Translations under genes and position numbers: made by a program
The notes under the pieces: model-generated
Seen by the model: only the letters and a program-made list of their open reading frames with translations
Database searches by the model: none
Told to the model about the DNA's origin: nothing
Assembly: GCA_910586435.1 (NCBI GenBank)
Contig: CAJUGT010000001.1
Span: 21,459-85,458 of the forward strand
Origin: an uncultured Acetatifactor sp.
GTDB lineage: Bacteria; Bacillota; Clostridia; Lachnospirales; Lachnospiraceae
Reading direction: 5' to 3'
DNA: 64,000 bases
Shown: in pieces, positions 44,904 to 54,967 of the stretch
Layout of the letters: the number at the start of each line of letters is the position of its first letter
Numbering within the stretch: position 1 is the first letter of the stretch

Positions 44904-46025
44904 TTACATTTCTCCCCCATAGACATAATCATCCATATCCTTTTGTCTGGATAACTCCCACTTCATAGGTTTTGCATCCTCTTTGGAGATAAACAGGCAT
45001 TTATCACAGATATTCCTTACCTTTTGCAATTCTTTCAGTAATTTGTCATATGTTAAGTCAGCATCATAAATATCAATCAAACCATCCTTATCGTCTAAAT
45101 CCTGCCCAAAATACTCATTAAAATATTTCATATAGGCAATTGGCGGACAAACAGCCAGATGCCCTTCATAAAGATTTGGACATGTACAATTTATGTGTGA
45201 CACTCCCTGGCTGTGTCCCGTTCTGCAGTCAAACGTATACGCAAATTCATATATTGGTTCTGAACACCTGACATCTATTCCTTTATCCTTTACCCATGCA
45301 ACAATTTCATCAATTTTACCTAATATTGGCGGATATACGGAAATCTGTATCTTAGCTTCATTTCTCATAATAGCATTTATGACTTTTTCATCCATATTCA
45401 TTAACAATAATCCATTTGTCACAATACTAATTTCCGAAAACTGGTAAACGTTACGCACCAAATCAACATATTTATCCAATTCCCTGTTTAAAAAGGGTTC
45501 CCCCCCCAAAATATGTATATTATCAATATAAGAAACTAATTTTTTTAATTGTAACAGATCTCTTTTTACCGTTTCAAAATCAGCAAACTTTTCGCCTCTG
45601 ACAAGGGGCGAAAAATGAACACATCCTTTACAATTTAAATTACAGGAATCTACAACATGAAATTCAATATATGGCATTCTTCTATATTCATCCCAAGTGC
45701 ATATATGTTCTCTTATGGGTTCTATATAAAACTCTGGTTTTGCAATCCATATATCCTCTTTATTTATCCCTAAATTACAGGCTTCCTTCACCATTCGATT
45801 CAATAAAGGCATTCTTATTTTTGATGCGAAAATCATTTTGTCTATTTTCTGTTTCTTATATAATTCCACTGCCTGAAAAATGGAATAGACATAATATCCC
45901 TTTTCCTGTTCCCCCCATAGTTGTGTATCTAAATCCGTAAAGCCGCAAATTTCAATATCCCGAACTTTTTTTAAGTTTTCAAACATCTCATTACTTTCAT
46001 GTCTTTTTATTATAACTTTATTCAT
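44904..46025 (-). CDS. Radical SAM protein with degenerate N-terminal Rossmann-like module
   Basis: Protein of 373 aa. Residues 1-100 have the module's later strands (DIEICGFTDLDTQLWG, DKMIFASKIRMPLLNRM) but no glycine loop. The radical-SAM core starts at about 120: HVVDSCNLNCKGCVHFSP gives the CxxxCxxC cluster, and HILGGEPFLNRELD the GGEP motif. Later Cys residues (INCTCPNLYEGHLAVCPPI, ICDKCLF) may bind an auxiliary cluster. It could modify a sugar or a peptide. The GGE codons sit on an 8-base G tract (45500-45507). Confidence 0.85.
   Translation of the reverse strand: MNKVIIKRHESNEMFENLKKVRDIEICGFTDLDTQLWGEQEKGYYVYSIFQAVELYKKQKIDKMIFASKIRMPLLNRMVKEACNLGINKEDIWIAKPEFYIEPIREHICTWDEYRRMPYIEFHVVDSCNLNCKGCVHFSPLVRGEKFADFETVKRDLLQLKKLVSYIDNIHILGGEPFLNRELDKYVDLVRNVYQFSEISIVTNGLLLMNMDEKVINAIMRNEAKIQISVYPPILGKIDEIVAWVKDKGIDVRCSEPIYEFAYTFDCRTGHSQGVSHINCTCPNLYEGHLAVCPPIAYMKYFNEYFGQDLDDKDGLIDIYDADLTYDKLLKELQKVRNICDKCLFISKEDAKPMKWELSRQKDMDDYVYGGEM
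45500..45507 (-). repeat. Poly-G tract (8) inside radical-SAM gene
   Basis: Eight G on the coding strand across LGGE of the radical-SAM motif. The frame is intact with eight; gain or loss of one would truncate the enzyme at its active-site motif. Confidence 0.7.
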
Positions 46026-46161
46026 ATCCCTCTCCTTAATTTATAAAGCCGCAGCGCTTACAGTCCCACTTCCATAGCTTTTTTCTATACCGTTTTCAGT
46101 TTTTTAATACCCAAAGATAATTTTGGGAATGCATTTCTGCAATTCATCTAAAAACATTATC

Positions 46162-47862
46162 TTAAGATTTAAACAAATCAGGAACCTTACGCTCTAATTC
46201 CCATTTGTAATAATTATCAATCTTTTCAAGCTCGTCCACTTTATGCGCATATCGAATTGTTCCCAAATCGACAATCCTATGGTTCATAATAGGATTATCC
46301 AATAGTACTTCCAGTTCAGGTTTTGGAGTAATTCCATCCTCTTCCATCATGCTGATATCAAGAAATTCCTCTTGCGTATAAGTTCCCCAATTCAGTACCT
46401 TGGTAAAAAACACCTCGTCGGCTTCTAGTTCCATTCCCCATTTGACAAAGTCCAAAATTTCTCTGTAGTTTTTCTTCTGAACCACAAAATTAATTCTAAA
46501 ATATGACAATTCTCCAGTTTTTCTTAACTTTGAAGCAAACTCCATATTCTTTTTTAAGATATCAAAGTTCCCGTTTTTGCGAATTGATTCATATGTATCC
46601 TTTACGGCGGCATCAATAGAAGCAGTAAGCATTATTTTGGCTTTCTTGCCCTTTGAAAATTCCCTCCATTTCTTTTCATTAAACAACATGCCGTTTGACA
46701 GAAGCCTTATCCACTGCAAATGTTCCATTTCCGCACTCGAATATATATCCTTATAAGTCTGACTGGCAAAGACTTCTCCATCTCCTGCCATAACTAAAAA
46801 CTTTAAATCCGGCAATAGTTCTTTTTTTATAATGTCCGCATATCTCTGATTATCCTCTAATTCTTTCCCCGCTGCCACATACAGTCCATGCCTGCAAGTC
46901 TCACATTTTAAATTGCAGGTTGAGTCAAATCCAATTATACTATTCTGCGGACTTTCACACATAGCCTGATACGCTTCTTTTAAATTAATTATCCCCTTAT
47001 CACCATGTCTTCCAATAAACAGCGGACACATATCTTTTTTACAAAATGTATATGTTTTATTGACTGCCGACAAACACATTATCTTATGTATGCTGGAGTT
47101 CCATATTTCTTTTACCGTATTTTGCTCAATACTTCCAATGCCTAATTTCATAAAAGTCGTGCAACAGCAAAACGCTGACCCTCCGCTTAAAATTTCCAGA
47201 TGATTCAGCATTGTATTACATGTAAGTTCGTAGCAATTACTATCAAAAATAGTTTCTTCCAACAGTTTTGAGGGCAATACTATCAGTTCTTGAGAATTTA
47301 TATAATTTTCATACTTCTTCAGCCCTTTTTTCTCTAAAAAATCAACAATATCATGATCCTTCGCCGCAGCAATTATTATATATAATTTCCCCCAATCGGC
47401 AATATCAGATGGTGCTTTTATTTCGCAGTTGTTATACTCTTCGCTTTGCTTATTTGTATCTATAAAATATTTTACATTATATTTTTTATTCCAGACACAG
47501 AAATCATTTGCACGTTTTCCCGTCCCCCAGACTACGATATCTGACCCTTCCGAAAAATTAAGTTCTCTGTCCAGAAGATGAAAGAAATCTTTCTCATAAA
47601 CAAAGTCTTCCCCATATGCCAGCCCTAATGAAATCAACTTCTTTTTTTTCTGTTCCTTATGAAAATCACATATAATAATTCTATCGCATACTTTTTTATA
47701 TTGCACTGCACATTCAACCCCATAAACCATTTCAAACCCAAAAGGATTTTCCATCGCAGTATCTTCATAAAAGCAGACAATATTCAACATGTTAAATATA
47801 TAAATAAAGTCTTTTGAGACTCTGTTTATGCCATATATACCATATTTCATATTTCTATCCAT
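46162..47862 (-). CDS. Radical SAM/SPASM-like protein with two N-terminal Rossmann-like modules
   Basis: Protein of 566 aa (ATG 47850 is an alternative start). Module 1 at about 5-95 (KYGIYGINRVSKDFIYIF), module 2 at about 105-200 (SDIVVWGTGKRANDFCVW, KYFIDTNKQ). A Cys-rich segment follows (AFCCCTTF, CKKDMCPLF). The radical-SAM core is at about 305: IGFDSTCNLKCETCRHG (CxxxCxxC), with FLVMAGDGEVFAS and IMLTASIDAAVKDTYESI. A SPASM-like cluster upstream of the core is unusual; the order suggests a rearranged protein. Function in glycan or peptide modification is inferred. Confidence 0.82.
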   Translation of the reverse strand: MDRNMKYGIYGINRVSKDFIYIFNMLNIVCFYEDTAMENPFGFEMVYGVECAVQYKKVCDRIIICDFHKEQKKKKLISLGLAYGEDFVYEKDFFHLLDRELNFSEGSDIVVWGTGKRANDFCVWNKKYNVKYFIDTNKQSEEYNNCEIKAPSDIADWGKLYIIIAAAKDHDIVDFLEKKGLKKYENYINSQELIVLPSKLLEETIFDSNCYELTCNTMLNHLEILSGGSAFCCCTTFMKLGIGSIEQNTVKEIWNSSIHKIMCLSAVNKTYTFCKKDMCPLFIGRHGDKGIINLKEAYQAMCESPQNSIIGFDSTCNLKCETCRHGLYVAAGKELEDNQRYADIIKKELLPDLKFLVMAGDGEVFASQTYKDIYSSAEMEHLQWIRLLSNGMLFNEKKWREFSKGKKAKIMLTASIDAAVKDTYESIRKNGNFDILKKNMEFASKLRKTGELSYFRINFVVQKKNYREILDFVKWGMELEADEVFFTKVLNWGTYTQEEFLDISMMEEDGITPKPELEVLLDNPIMNHRIVDLGTIRYAHKVDELEKIDNYYKWELERKVPDLFKS

Positions 47863-47943
47863 TCCTTCCTGTCCACTTTTGGACTAAGCTACATCTCTTA
47901 ATTACCTTATGAACTGTTAAAGAATTAATCTTTACCTCCGACT

Positions 47944-49485
47944 TTAACATTCATCTATTATTTCTTCCAAGCAGGCGATGGTTTTTATCCCCTTTGCTTT
48001 CAGCTGTGCGGCTATGGAATGATAATCACATATTACAGTTACAACCACAATGTCTGCCTCCGGCAGAATTTCGCTAGGTGAATATATCGGAATGTCGAAT
48101 TTCAGATTATTAGCATTTTGGTCAATTCCATAAATAATATTTATTTGTGCATACAATAATTCTTTCAGTAAATGTCTCCCAAGCATGCCAAGGCCATATA
48201 TTGCTATATTTTTATGCCCTCTGCACAATAAATAAACAGACAATTCCTTGCCCTCTTCCTTCAATGACAGCCATTTATGCAATACTCTCCAATAACTTTC
48301 ATAACGGCTGACTTTATCCTGCAATATATCAATTGTCTTTTTATTATCCGCCACCCTGCTCTCAACAGATGATTTACTATCTATTTCCAAAGGATAATGT
48401 TCCCTCGCATATGGAAATGCTTTTAGATATTCATTCCCATATTTTTCATCAGGTTCAAGATACATTCCCTCTCCCCATTCATTCCATGCGTTTATGAAAA
48501 TAAAATCATTTCCCGCAGCGGCATTTTTTGCATAAAGTTTTGATAAGTATAACTTAAATTTTTCAGGCGTATCACCTTCAATAACTACTCCTTTCGTACC
48601 TTTTCTAGGCGTATCGTCATACCTGCAGAAACCTCCATAATATACTTTCTTTGAAGTGATTTCTCTGCCTAATATATGTTCCCAGACATCATCATAAAGC
48701 GCAACTCGGTTCATGCCATTACGTTTTTCAAACATTTCTTCAGAACAATACTTTTCTAGCAAAGCAGCCTGCGGCTCATGAATCAGTTCTGCATCAAGAA
48801 TATCACTTATTCGTCTATCTGAATTTGCACCAATTATGTACACCCCGTCAAAATTCTCTTTTTGCGCAAGTTCATTCCATTCCAACAGCATATCTGAAAG
48901 ACAGAATATTTCTAATGGCTTATAAATTAAAAACACTGGCTTATTATCCTTTTTGATATACCTCTCATCTCGAAAAAAGGGCAGCAAATATTGAAAATGT
49001 TCTCTCCAGTTTTTCCTATCACCATATTTCTGTTCCAATAAAACACCATTATTATCTTGTACACTACCCGTTTCAAATTTTCCCGCCCATGCATTCCCAT
49101 TTCTCACATTGCTCCATGAACATATCCATGACTCATTTGCCCAGCAAAAACAAAAGGGCATATCTATGTCTTGCCACTTCAGTAAATTTTCCGCCGGCTT
49201 TTCCAATATTCTTTGTCCATCCTTGAACCAATAATGATAATAACATAGCCCATATATACCATATATTTTCATCAAATCTGCCTGTCGGCTGACTGTTTCC
49301 TTATCCATCAAATTATAGTAATTATGTTTAAGTGGATATTTAGGCTGTTCATGTCCCTGATACAAAGGTAATGCTTTACTTACGGTCGTCCATTCAGTAA
49401 ACCCCTTTCCCCACCATATATCATTTTCATCAACTTGATGAAATTGAGGTAAATACATTGCTATTGCCTTAAGTGTATCTATCAT
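47944..49485 (-). CDS. WbsX/GH99-like glycosyltransferase-associated protein with C-terminal Rossmann-like module
   Basis: Protein of 513 aa. Residues 1-370 match the Glyco_tran_WbsX family: IAMYLPQFHQVDENDIWWGKGFTEW split over the start, CYYHYWFKDGQRILEKP, PFCFCWANESW, VFLIYKPLEI, and FIFINAWNEWGEGMYLEPD. This GH99-like TIM barrel is common in O-antigen and capsule loci. The module is at about 415-513 (NIAIYGLGMLGRHLLKEL, IYGIDQNANNLKF). Confidence 0.88.
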   Translation of the reverse strand: MIDTLKAIAMYLPQFHQVDENDIWWGKGFTEWTTVSKALPLYQGHEQPKYPLKHNYYNLMDKETVSRQADLMKIYGIYGLCYYHYWFKDGQRILEKPAENLLKWQDIDMPFCFCWANESWICSWSNVRNGNAWAGKFETGSVQDNNGVLLEQKYGDRKNWREHFQYLLPFFRDERYIKKDNKPVFLIYKPLEIFCLSDMLLEWNELAQKENFDGVYIIGANSDRRISDILDAELIHEPQAALLEKYCSEEMFEKRNGMNRVALYDDVWEHILGREITSKKVYYGGFCRYDDTPRKGTKGVVIEGDTPEKFKLYLSKLYAKNAAAGNDFIFINAWNEWGEGMYLEPDEKYGNEYLKAFPYAREHYPLEIDSKSSVESRVADNKKTIDILQDKVSRYESYWRVLHKWLSLKEEGKELSVYLLCRGHKNIAIYGLGMLGRHLLKELLYAQINIIYGIDQNANNLKFDIPIYSPSEILPEADIVVVTVICDYHSIAAQLKAKGIKTIACLEEIIDEC

Positions 49486-49505
49486 GCTTTAATTCTCCTG
49501 CCATA

Positions 49506-50696
49506 TTAAGATATTTCCATAATTGATATTACCCTTGCTGATGTATACTTTTCTATTTCTTTGTTCTGCATCTGACATTCTGGTAGTGTATTAATAATTA
49601 AGTCAATATTTTTTGGCAATTCCTTTAAAAGAAAAACTCTATATTTTTTGTCCCAAATAATATTTTGATCAATAAATCCTTTTACTTGTATCCCCGCCTC
49701 TTCAAAAAAACTTAGCAATGCCTGTCCTATTTCACCATAACCATATAATAAAATATACTTGTTTTTGTATTTATCCAATTTATTCTTCATTGAAATTAAC
49801 TTTTTTAAAGATTCCTTTTTAAAGAGTTCAACCACAAGATTGTTCAACATTATACATGTAATTCCACTCTCTTCATGAGAAAAATTTGCCTTCATATACA
49901 GCTTTTTCATTATCTCATTACTTTCTTTATAGTCATGTAAACTAGCTGTCAATTTTAAAAAATTACTAAGCAATTCATATTTGTTCATACTCTTTGTCTT
50001 ATTCCAATTCTGTTGAATCAAATATATGAATGCATCCATCTTATTTTTCTTATCCAAATTTACGCTATTAGAAGAATAAACGTTTTCAAAAAGTACTTCA
50101 TCGACAAATCCAATTTTATACTCATATGCAATGCGTAATGCCAGCTCATAATCCTCTACTGACTTAATATATTCCGAGAAGCCGCCAACCTTATTGATGA
50201 CCTCTTTTCTTATTAACATTGCAGATGTATCTACCATATTTCCTTTTAAAAGTTTTTCATAAATGTATCCTTCCAGATTTGCTTTTTCATATTGTACTGC
50301 TGGTAAAATTCTTTCTGCTTTTGGAGTCCTATAAGTAAAACGACAATATACCATACCATATTCCGGATGTTCCAAAAGATAATTTATCTGTTTTTCTAAT
50401 TTGTCTTTATTCCAATATGAGTCACTATCATTAAAAGTAATGTACTCTCCAACAGACACATTAATCCCTAAATTTCTTGCTTTGGACGGTCCTGTGTTGT
50501 GAGCACATTTTATATATTTTAATCTTTTATCCATAATGTCCATCACTATATTTTGTGTATTATCCGTCGAACAGTCGTCAACAACAATGCACTCGATGTT
50601 GGAATATGTCTGGTTCAGTACACTTTCAATAGAATCTCTTATTGTTCTTTCTCTGTTATAGGTTGGAATAATTACACTTACTAAATCATCACTCAA
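49506..50696 (-). CDS. GT2 glycosyltransferase with C-terminal Rossmann-like module
   Basis: Protein of 396 aa. GT-A family 2 domain 1-220 (VSVIIPTYNRERTIRDSIES, CIVVDDCSTDNTQNIV, YITFNDSDSYW). Helical linker, then the module at about 305-396 (KYILLYGYGEIGQALLSFF, VKGFIDQNIIWDKKY). It lies 21 bases upstream of the WbsX-like gene. Confidence 0.88.
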   Translation of the reverse strand: MSDDLVSVIIPTYNRERTIRDSIESVLNQTYSNIECIVVDDCSTDNTQNIVMDIMDKRLKYIKCAHNTGPSKARNLGINVSVGEYITFNDSDSYWNKDKLEKQINYLLEHPEYGMVYCRFTYRTPKAERILPAVQYEKANLEGYIYEKLLKGNMVDTSAMLIRKEVINKVGGFSEYIKSVEDYELALRIAYEYKIGFVDEVLFENVYSSNSVNLDKKNKMDAFIYLIQQNWNKTKSMNKYELLSNFLKLTASLHDYKESNEIMKKLYMKANFSHEESGITCIMLNNLVVELFKKESLKKLISMKNKLDKYKNKYILLYGYGEIGQALLSFFEEAGIQVKGFIDQNIIWDKKYRVFLLKELPKNIDLIINTLPECQMQNKEIEKYTSARVISIMEIS

Positions 50697-50718
50697 TTTT
50701 TGTCCCCCTCAGACTACC

Positions 50719-51648
50719 CTATAAATTCCACACATACGAGTTTTCTATGCTTCTTCCAAACATTCGTTTACAAACCAAATCTAGCTGCTTGGAAAACGGT
50801 TTTTCTTTCCCTTGTTTCATTATCTTCCTTATGACCCAGTACAATTGCTCTAAATCCTCTTTATTTAAAAAAGTTTTTCCGCCTTCTGCATATCCTTTTT
50901 GGAAACATTTCAGCTCATTCTCACTCAACCGAAAACCATTCACTTTCAATGCATATTCCTGAATTTTTTTATATGTTTCCTGTCTTTCAATTTTTAATAA
51001 GGACTTATTTCTTGCTGTTTCATTTTCCGGGTTATCTCTCCAATATAATAGTACATGATCTAAATTTACTATTTTTCCCAAAACCGAACAGTCAATCCAA
51101 AACCGATAATCCTCCATTCCGTTCATATGATCTTGATACTTAATAGAATTACTCAGAATAAATTCCCTTCGAAACATTGCACTGCCATTCATAACAACAT
51201 CTCGAAAAAGAAGCTCTGCTCTTAATCTGTCAGGGTTATGTATCATTTCACAATAATTATATCTGATAACATCATTGGATTGGTCTATTATATGCATAGC
51301 ACCTCCAACCACTGAAATATCAAGATTCAAATCCAAAAATTCATTCTCCGTTTTCAATCGATAAGCTGGAGCAAAATCATCATCATCCATTAGTGCGATA
51401 TATTCTCCGGTAGCTTTCTCTATTCCTTTATTTCTAGAAAATGCAATGCCCCTGTTAGAATCATTTTCTAATATTTTTATTCTGCAATCCTTTATTCCTT
51501 CTATAATTGAAATGCTGTTATCAGTTCCCTTATCATCAATTATTATTAGTTCAAAGTCAGAGTAACTCTGATTTAAAATTGACTGAACAGCATCTTTAAC
51601 ATACTTTTCTGCCATGTAAACCGGCATAATCACAGAAATTTTAGGCAT
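50719..51648 (-). CDS. GT2 glycosyltransferase
   Basis: Protein of 309 aa from ATG 51648 (GGAAGG about nine bases upstream; an earlier in-frame ATG lacks it). Typical family 2: ISVIMPVYMAEKYVKDAVQS, LIIIDDKGTDNSISII, YIALMDDDDFAPAYRL, MNGSAMFRREF, and HMNGMEDYRFWIDCS. It has no module, unlike the neighbouring GT2. Confidence 0.88.
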   Translation of the reverse strand: MPKISVIMPVYMAEKYVKDAVQSILNQSYSDFELIIIDDKGTDNSISIIEGIKDCRIKILENDSNRGIAFSRNKGIEKATGEYIALMDDDDFAPAYRLKTENEFLDLNLDISVVGGAMHIIDQSNDVIRYNYCEMIHNPDRLRAELLFRDVVMNGSAMFRREFILSNSIKYQDHMNGMEDYRFWIDCSVLGKIVNLDHVLLYWRDNPENETARNKSLLKIERQETYKKIQEYALKVNGFRLSENELKCFQKGYAEGGKTFLNKEDLEQLYWVIRKIMKQGKEKPFSKQLDLVCKRMFGRSIENSYVWNL

Positions 51649-51727
51649 TTCACACTTTCCTTCCTGAGCCAATTAATCATTCTATTAATAACAATTTACA
51701 ACCTAAGTCGTTTACTATACTTATCCA

Positions 51728-52867
51728 TCATTCACCAGAATAAATTTCTTCAAATGTCTTTACCATGGTTTCCATCCCATACCCTGCAGCATCCAAAATG
51801 TGTGATGTATCTTTTCTTTCATATCCACAGCTAATTTTCGATAGTTTCTCAACCCACATTTCCTTGTTCAGTTCCAGATACTCAACATCATCCGTAACTT
51901 TAGTAATGCGTGGGACCGTATTGCTGACAATACACTTTAACCCAGCAGCCTGCGCCTCAATTAACACAAGCCCATATCCTTCGTAAAATGAAGGAAATGC
52001 AAAAACATCCATTACCTGCAGCAAGCAATTTACATCTTCCCTTTTTCCCAGAAAGAGTACTTTGTCTTTTAACCCATACTTTTGTGCCTTGGTTCTTATG
52101 CTGCTTTCCAGCTCTCCCACCCCAATCAGCAAAAGCTTCGCATTCTCGTCCCTCATTGCTATGTCATAAAAAATTTCCAATAAAAATTCGTGATTTTTTT
52201 CATAGGCAAAACGTCCTATATGTCCTATTACAAAATCACCCGTTTGTATTCCCAGCTTCATTCTATATTCTGTTCTTATAGAAACATTAAATTTAAATTT
52301 ATCCAGCTTAACTGCACCCGGAATAATCCTGATTTTTTCCCAAGGTATTTTATCTTTATATAGCCATTCCGCCGCTTCCTTAGAACAAGCCAAAAAATCC
52401 GTCGCTATTTCGTCTGTGAGCATCTCTCGCTGTTCATAATGAAGTTTATTTGCTGCTTCTCGGGATTGTTCTTCTTTGATATGTACTCCAGTGCTATGAG
52501 CATGTACTATGATTTTTGAAATCCCCTTCTTCTGCGCAAGCTTTTCCAGCCAGAACCCTCTCCACCAGTTGGTATGTAAATGAACCACATCATACCCATT
52601 CTCCAGAATGCTGTTTACCTCTTTTGCAAACCGTTCCTTATCCTCTTCTGCATATACGGACAAATAATAAATTTTACATCCTTCCTTCTCCAATTGTTCC
52701 GCATAATCTAAATAATTGCTCATTGTAACAAAGTCAAAAGAAAATCGATCTTTGTCTATATATTTCCACAATCTCAGAATAAATTTAGTAATCCCTCCGC
52801 CCGTATTGCTTATGGTAAAATGTAATATCTTTATTTTCTTCCCTGCACTGTTTGTGTTTAAATACAT
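51728..52867 (-). CDS. GT4 glycosyltransferase (EpsF-like)
   Basis: Protein of 379 aa. GT-B fold: ILHFTISNTGGGITKFILRL, DVVHLHTNWWRGFWLEKLA, IIVHAHSTGVH, FVIGHIGRFAYEKNHEFLLE, LLLIGVGELE, and the donor-binding VFAFPSFYEGYGLVLIEAQA (E(x7)E motif). It likely adds a hexose to a lipid-linked or growing glycan. No module. Confidence 0.9.
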   Translation of the reverse strand: MYLNTNSAGKKIKILHFTISNTGGGITKFILRLWKYIDKDRFSFDFVTMSNYLDYAEQLEKEGCKIYYLSVYAEEDKERFAKEVNSILENGYDVVHLHTNWWRGFWLEKLAQKKGISKIIVHAHSTGVHIKEEQSREAANKLHYEQREMLTDEIATDFLACSKEAAEWLYKDKIPWEKIRIIPGAVKLDKFKFNVSIRTEYRMKLGIQTGDFVIGHIGRFAYEKNHEFLLEIFYDIAMRDENAKLLLIGVGELESSIRTKAQKYGLKDKVLFLGKREDVNCLLQVMDVFAFPSFYEGYGLVLIEAQAAGLKCIVSNTVPRITKVTDDVEYLELNKEMWVEKLSKISCGYERKDTSHILDAAGYGMETMVKTFEEIYSGE

Positions 52868-52936
52868 ATTCCTTTTCTCCTGAAATAGATTTTATATCGT
52901 TTTACAACATATCCGCAATCAATATTCCGAATTCAT

Positions 52937-54223
52937 CTAAACACTCTCTAACCCTTTCATGTAAAATTCTAATTTATTTGCCGCCCTTTCACTGGCTCTG
53001 CCGTCAAACACCAGTCCTGCTGCTTCCGCCAGACACTTTATTTTATCACCATATGCCTTCTCATCAAAATTTAAAATATTCTCTTCCAGTTCCTCATTAT
53101 TCTGAGCAATAGGATACGGCAATACCGCATCAATCTCCGGCGTCATCTTTTTATTATTTGTCACATGATTCAATTGACCGCTTGTCATATTCCACATCAG
53201 ACTGCCTCTCTCACGGGCGTATTTCTCTATATCGTCCGCATAGATAAATACCGGAATTCCCGCAAATCCCGCTTCAAACATCGCACTGGAATAATCTGTT
53301 ATGTAGGCGTCCATCCCTGCCAGGATTTCATACATATCATCTGCCTGACTCTCATCTATCAATCGTTCCTGTATTTCTTCATTTCTATATTCCCGCAAAA
53401 TCGGCGCCAGCTGTGGATGCACTCTGATACATAGATACCATTTCCCGCCAAATCTTTTCTCCAGACATCCCATAAGACGCTTAAAATCTATTGTCCACAC
53501 CTCGGAAAAGACACTTCTCTTCCCATTTCTCGCACGCTCCCTAAACGTAGGCGCAAACATCAGCACCTTAGACTCTGAGGGAATATTATGCTTCTTACAG
53601 AACCTGTCATGACGCAGGCGCTTGTCACCATATAACACGTCACATCTGGGAACTCCAATCTTTAAGAAACTTCCTTCATACACCATAGAATTGTAAAACG
53701 AATCTTCACACCATTTGGAATCGATTACAATATCATCTATCATTTGGGAATCATTCCTGCTTACCAGATACGCCATTTGGGAAAAGCCTTTTCCCCTCCA
53801 TATTCCGGTACATTTCATGCCCATGGTATAATGGTTTGTATTTAAATAATATTGATTCCTTCGTTTACAGGTGCCATAAGGTTTTCTGTAATTATCAATC
53901 CAGATTTTTGATGTGGACAGCCAATATGCCCTGTTCCATAACGTGTTAGGCACTTTTCTGATATATTCCGGAAACGATTTTCCCATATCGTTCACAAACC
54001 ACACGAATTCATATGAGGGATCTCTCCTGTGCAGTTCTTCCACAATATATTTAGGGTTACACCCAAACCCACCCTTGCCTTCAAAAGTACACACGCTGAT
54101 TCTATTGCCTTTCACCGGAAAAATTCTGCACAAATAAAAGCACATTCTGTTTCCAAGTGCTTTTATTCTCCTGAATAAAATATATGCTTTTTCTCTCCAA
54201 GGATAATTCATCATATACCTCAC
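52937..54223 (-). CDS. CDP-glycerol glycerophosphotransferase family protein (TagB/TagF-like)
   Basis: Protein of 428 aa. Features: GNRISVCTFEGKGGFGCNPKYIVEELHRRD split by a few bases, FVWFVNDMG, LSTSKIWIDNYRKPYGTCKRRNQYYLNTNH in pieces, IDDIVIDSKWCEDSFYNSMVY, VLMFAPTFRERAR, RVHPQLAPIL and ITDYSSAMFEAGFAGIPVFIY. These match the Glyphos_transf family that transfers glycerol- or ribitol-phosphate from CDP-alditols to teichoic-acid chains. Stop overlaps the next upstream gene by four bases. Confidence 0.88.
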   Translation of the reverse strand: MRYMMNYPWREKAYILFRRIKALGNRMCFYLCRIFPVKGNRISVCTFEGKGGFGCNPKYIVEELHRRDPSYEFVWFVNDMGKSFPEYIRKVPNTLWNRAYWLSTSKIWIDNYRKPYGTCKRRNQYYLNTNHYTMGMKCTGIWRGKGFSQMAYLVSRNDSQMIDDIVIDSKWCEDSFYNSMVYEGSFLKIGVPRCDVLYGDKRLRHDRFCKKHNIPSESKVLMFAPTFRERARNGKRSVFSEVWTIDFKRLMGCLEKRFGGKWYLCIRVHPQLAPILREYRNEEIQERLIDESQADDMYEILAGMDAYITDYSSAMFEAGFAGIPVFIYADDIEKYARERGSLMWNMTSGQLNHVTNNKKMTPEIDAVLPYPIAQNNEELEENILNFDEKAYGDKIKCLAEAAGLVFDGRASERAANKLEFYMKGLESV

Positions 54224-54927
54224 AAGGACATATGTATCTGCTTTGCCAGCAACATATCACTGACACAGTCCACTTCCGTCCATTTATACTCACTGATATC
54301 CTTATAATATAATTGGAAGTCTTCGTTAAATATCATCTGAACAAGGGCATTCTCATACCACTGATCATACATACCGCATTCCACCATCTGTTCAACACAT
54401 CTCTTCAGCTTTCCTGCAGATTCCCCATCCAGCTTTGTAATCCCTGCATATTCCCCATAACAACTCTCCAGATCTTTGCTCATTACAAGGATTTTTCCGT
54501 TATTTACCTGAACATTATAGTCTCCCGCGTCTTTAATACTACTGTCGATCAACACTTCCGGCCTGTCCACCCTATGACAGATATAATCTTTCACCAGCTT
54601 CTCTTCAACAATGATGTCTCCATTAATGATCGTAATATTCTCATTTTCCAGATGTTCTCTTGCAAACCAGAGTGAAGCAATCGAATTTGTAACTTCATAA
54701 AAGGGATTATATTCAAAAGTGACACCCATAATCTCCTCTTTTATTTTCCCGCACATAAATCCCACAACTACTATAATATCCGCATCCGCATCATATTTCT
54801 CAATCAACGACACCATCCGCTTCAAAATACTTGTATCCTTATCAAGCTTATACAGTGATTTGGGATAACTCAGCGTCAAGGGATGCAGCCTGGAGCCTTT
54901 TCCTGCCATCAAAAAAATATATTTCAT
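54220..54927 (-). CDS. NTP transferase (LicC-like sugar/choline-phosphate nucleotidyltransferase)
   Basis: Protein of 235 aa; start ATG 54927 after AAGGGCAGTGGGCAG. N-terminal nucleotide motif FLMAGKGSRLHPLTLSYPKS, then IIVVVGFMCGKI and ITIINGDIIVEEKLV (metal Asp). It resembles LicC-type CTP:phosphocholine cytidylyltransferases, but similar folds activate many sugars, so the exact substrate is open. It is coupled to the TagF-like gene. Confidence 0.82.
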   Translation of the reverse strand: MKYIFLMAGKGSRLHPLTLSYPKSLYKLDKDTSILKRMVSLIEKYDADADIIVVVGFMCGKIKEEIMGVTFEYNPFYEVTNSIASLWFAREHLENENITIINGDIIVEEKLVKDYICHRVDRPEVLIDSSIKDAGDYNVQVNNGKILVMSKDLESCYGEYAGITKLDGESAGKLKRCVEQMVECGMYDQWYENALVQMIFNEDFQLYYKDISEYKWTEVDCVSDMLLAKQIHMSL

Positions 54928-54967
54928 CTGCCCACTGCCCTTTACCATAATAATAATCCAATTCTGA

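Noticed and set aside
43263..47925. AAACTGTTAAAG sequence in two cluster gaps (about 43265 and 47912) as a regulatory site
   Set aside because: Only two short matches in AT-rich DNA; likely chance.
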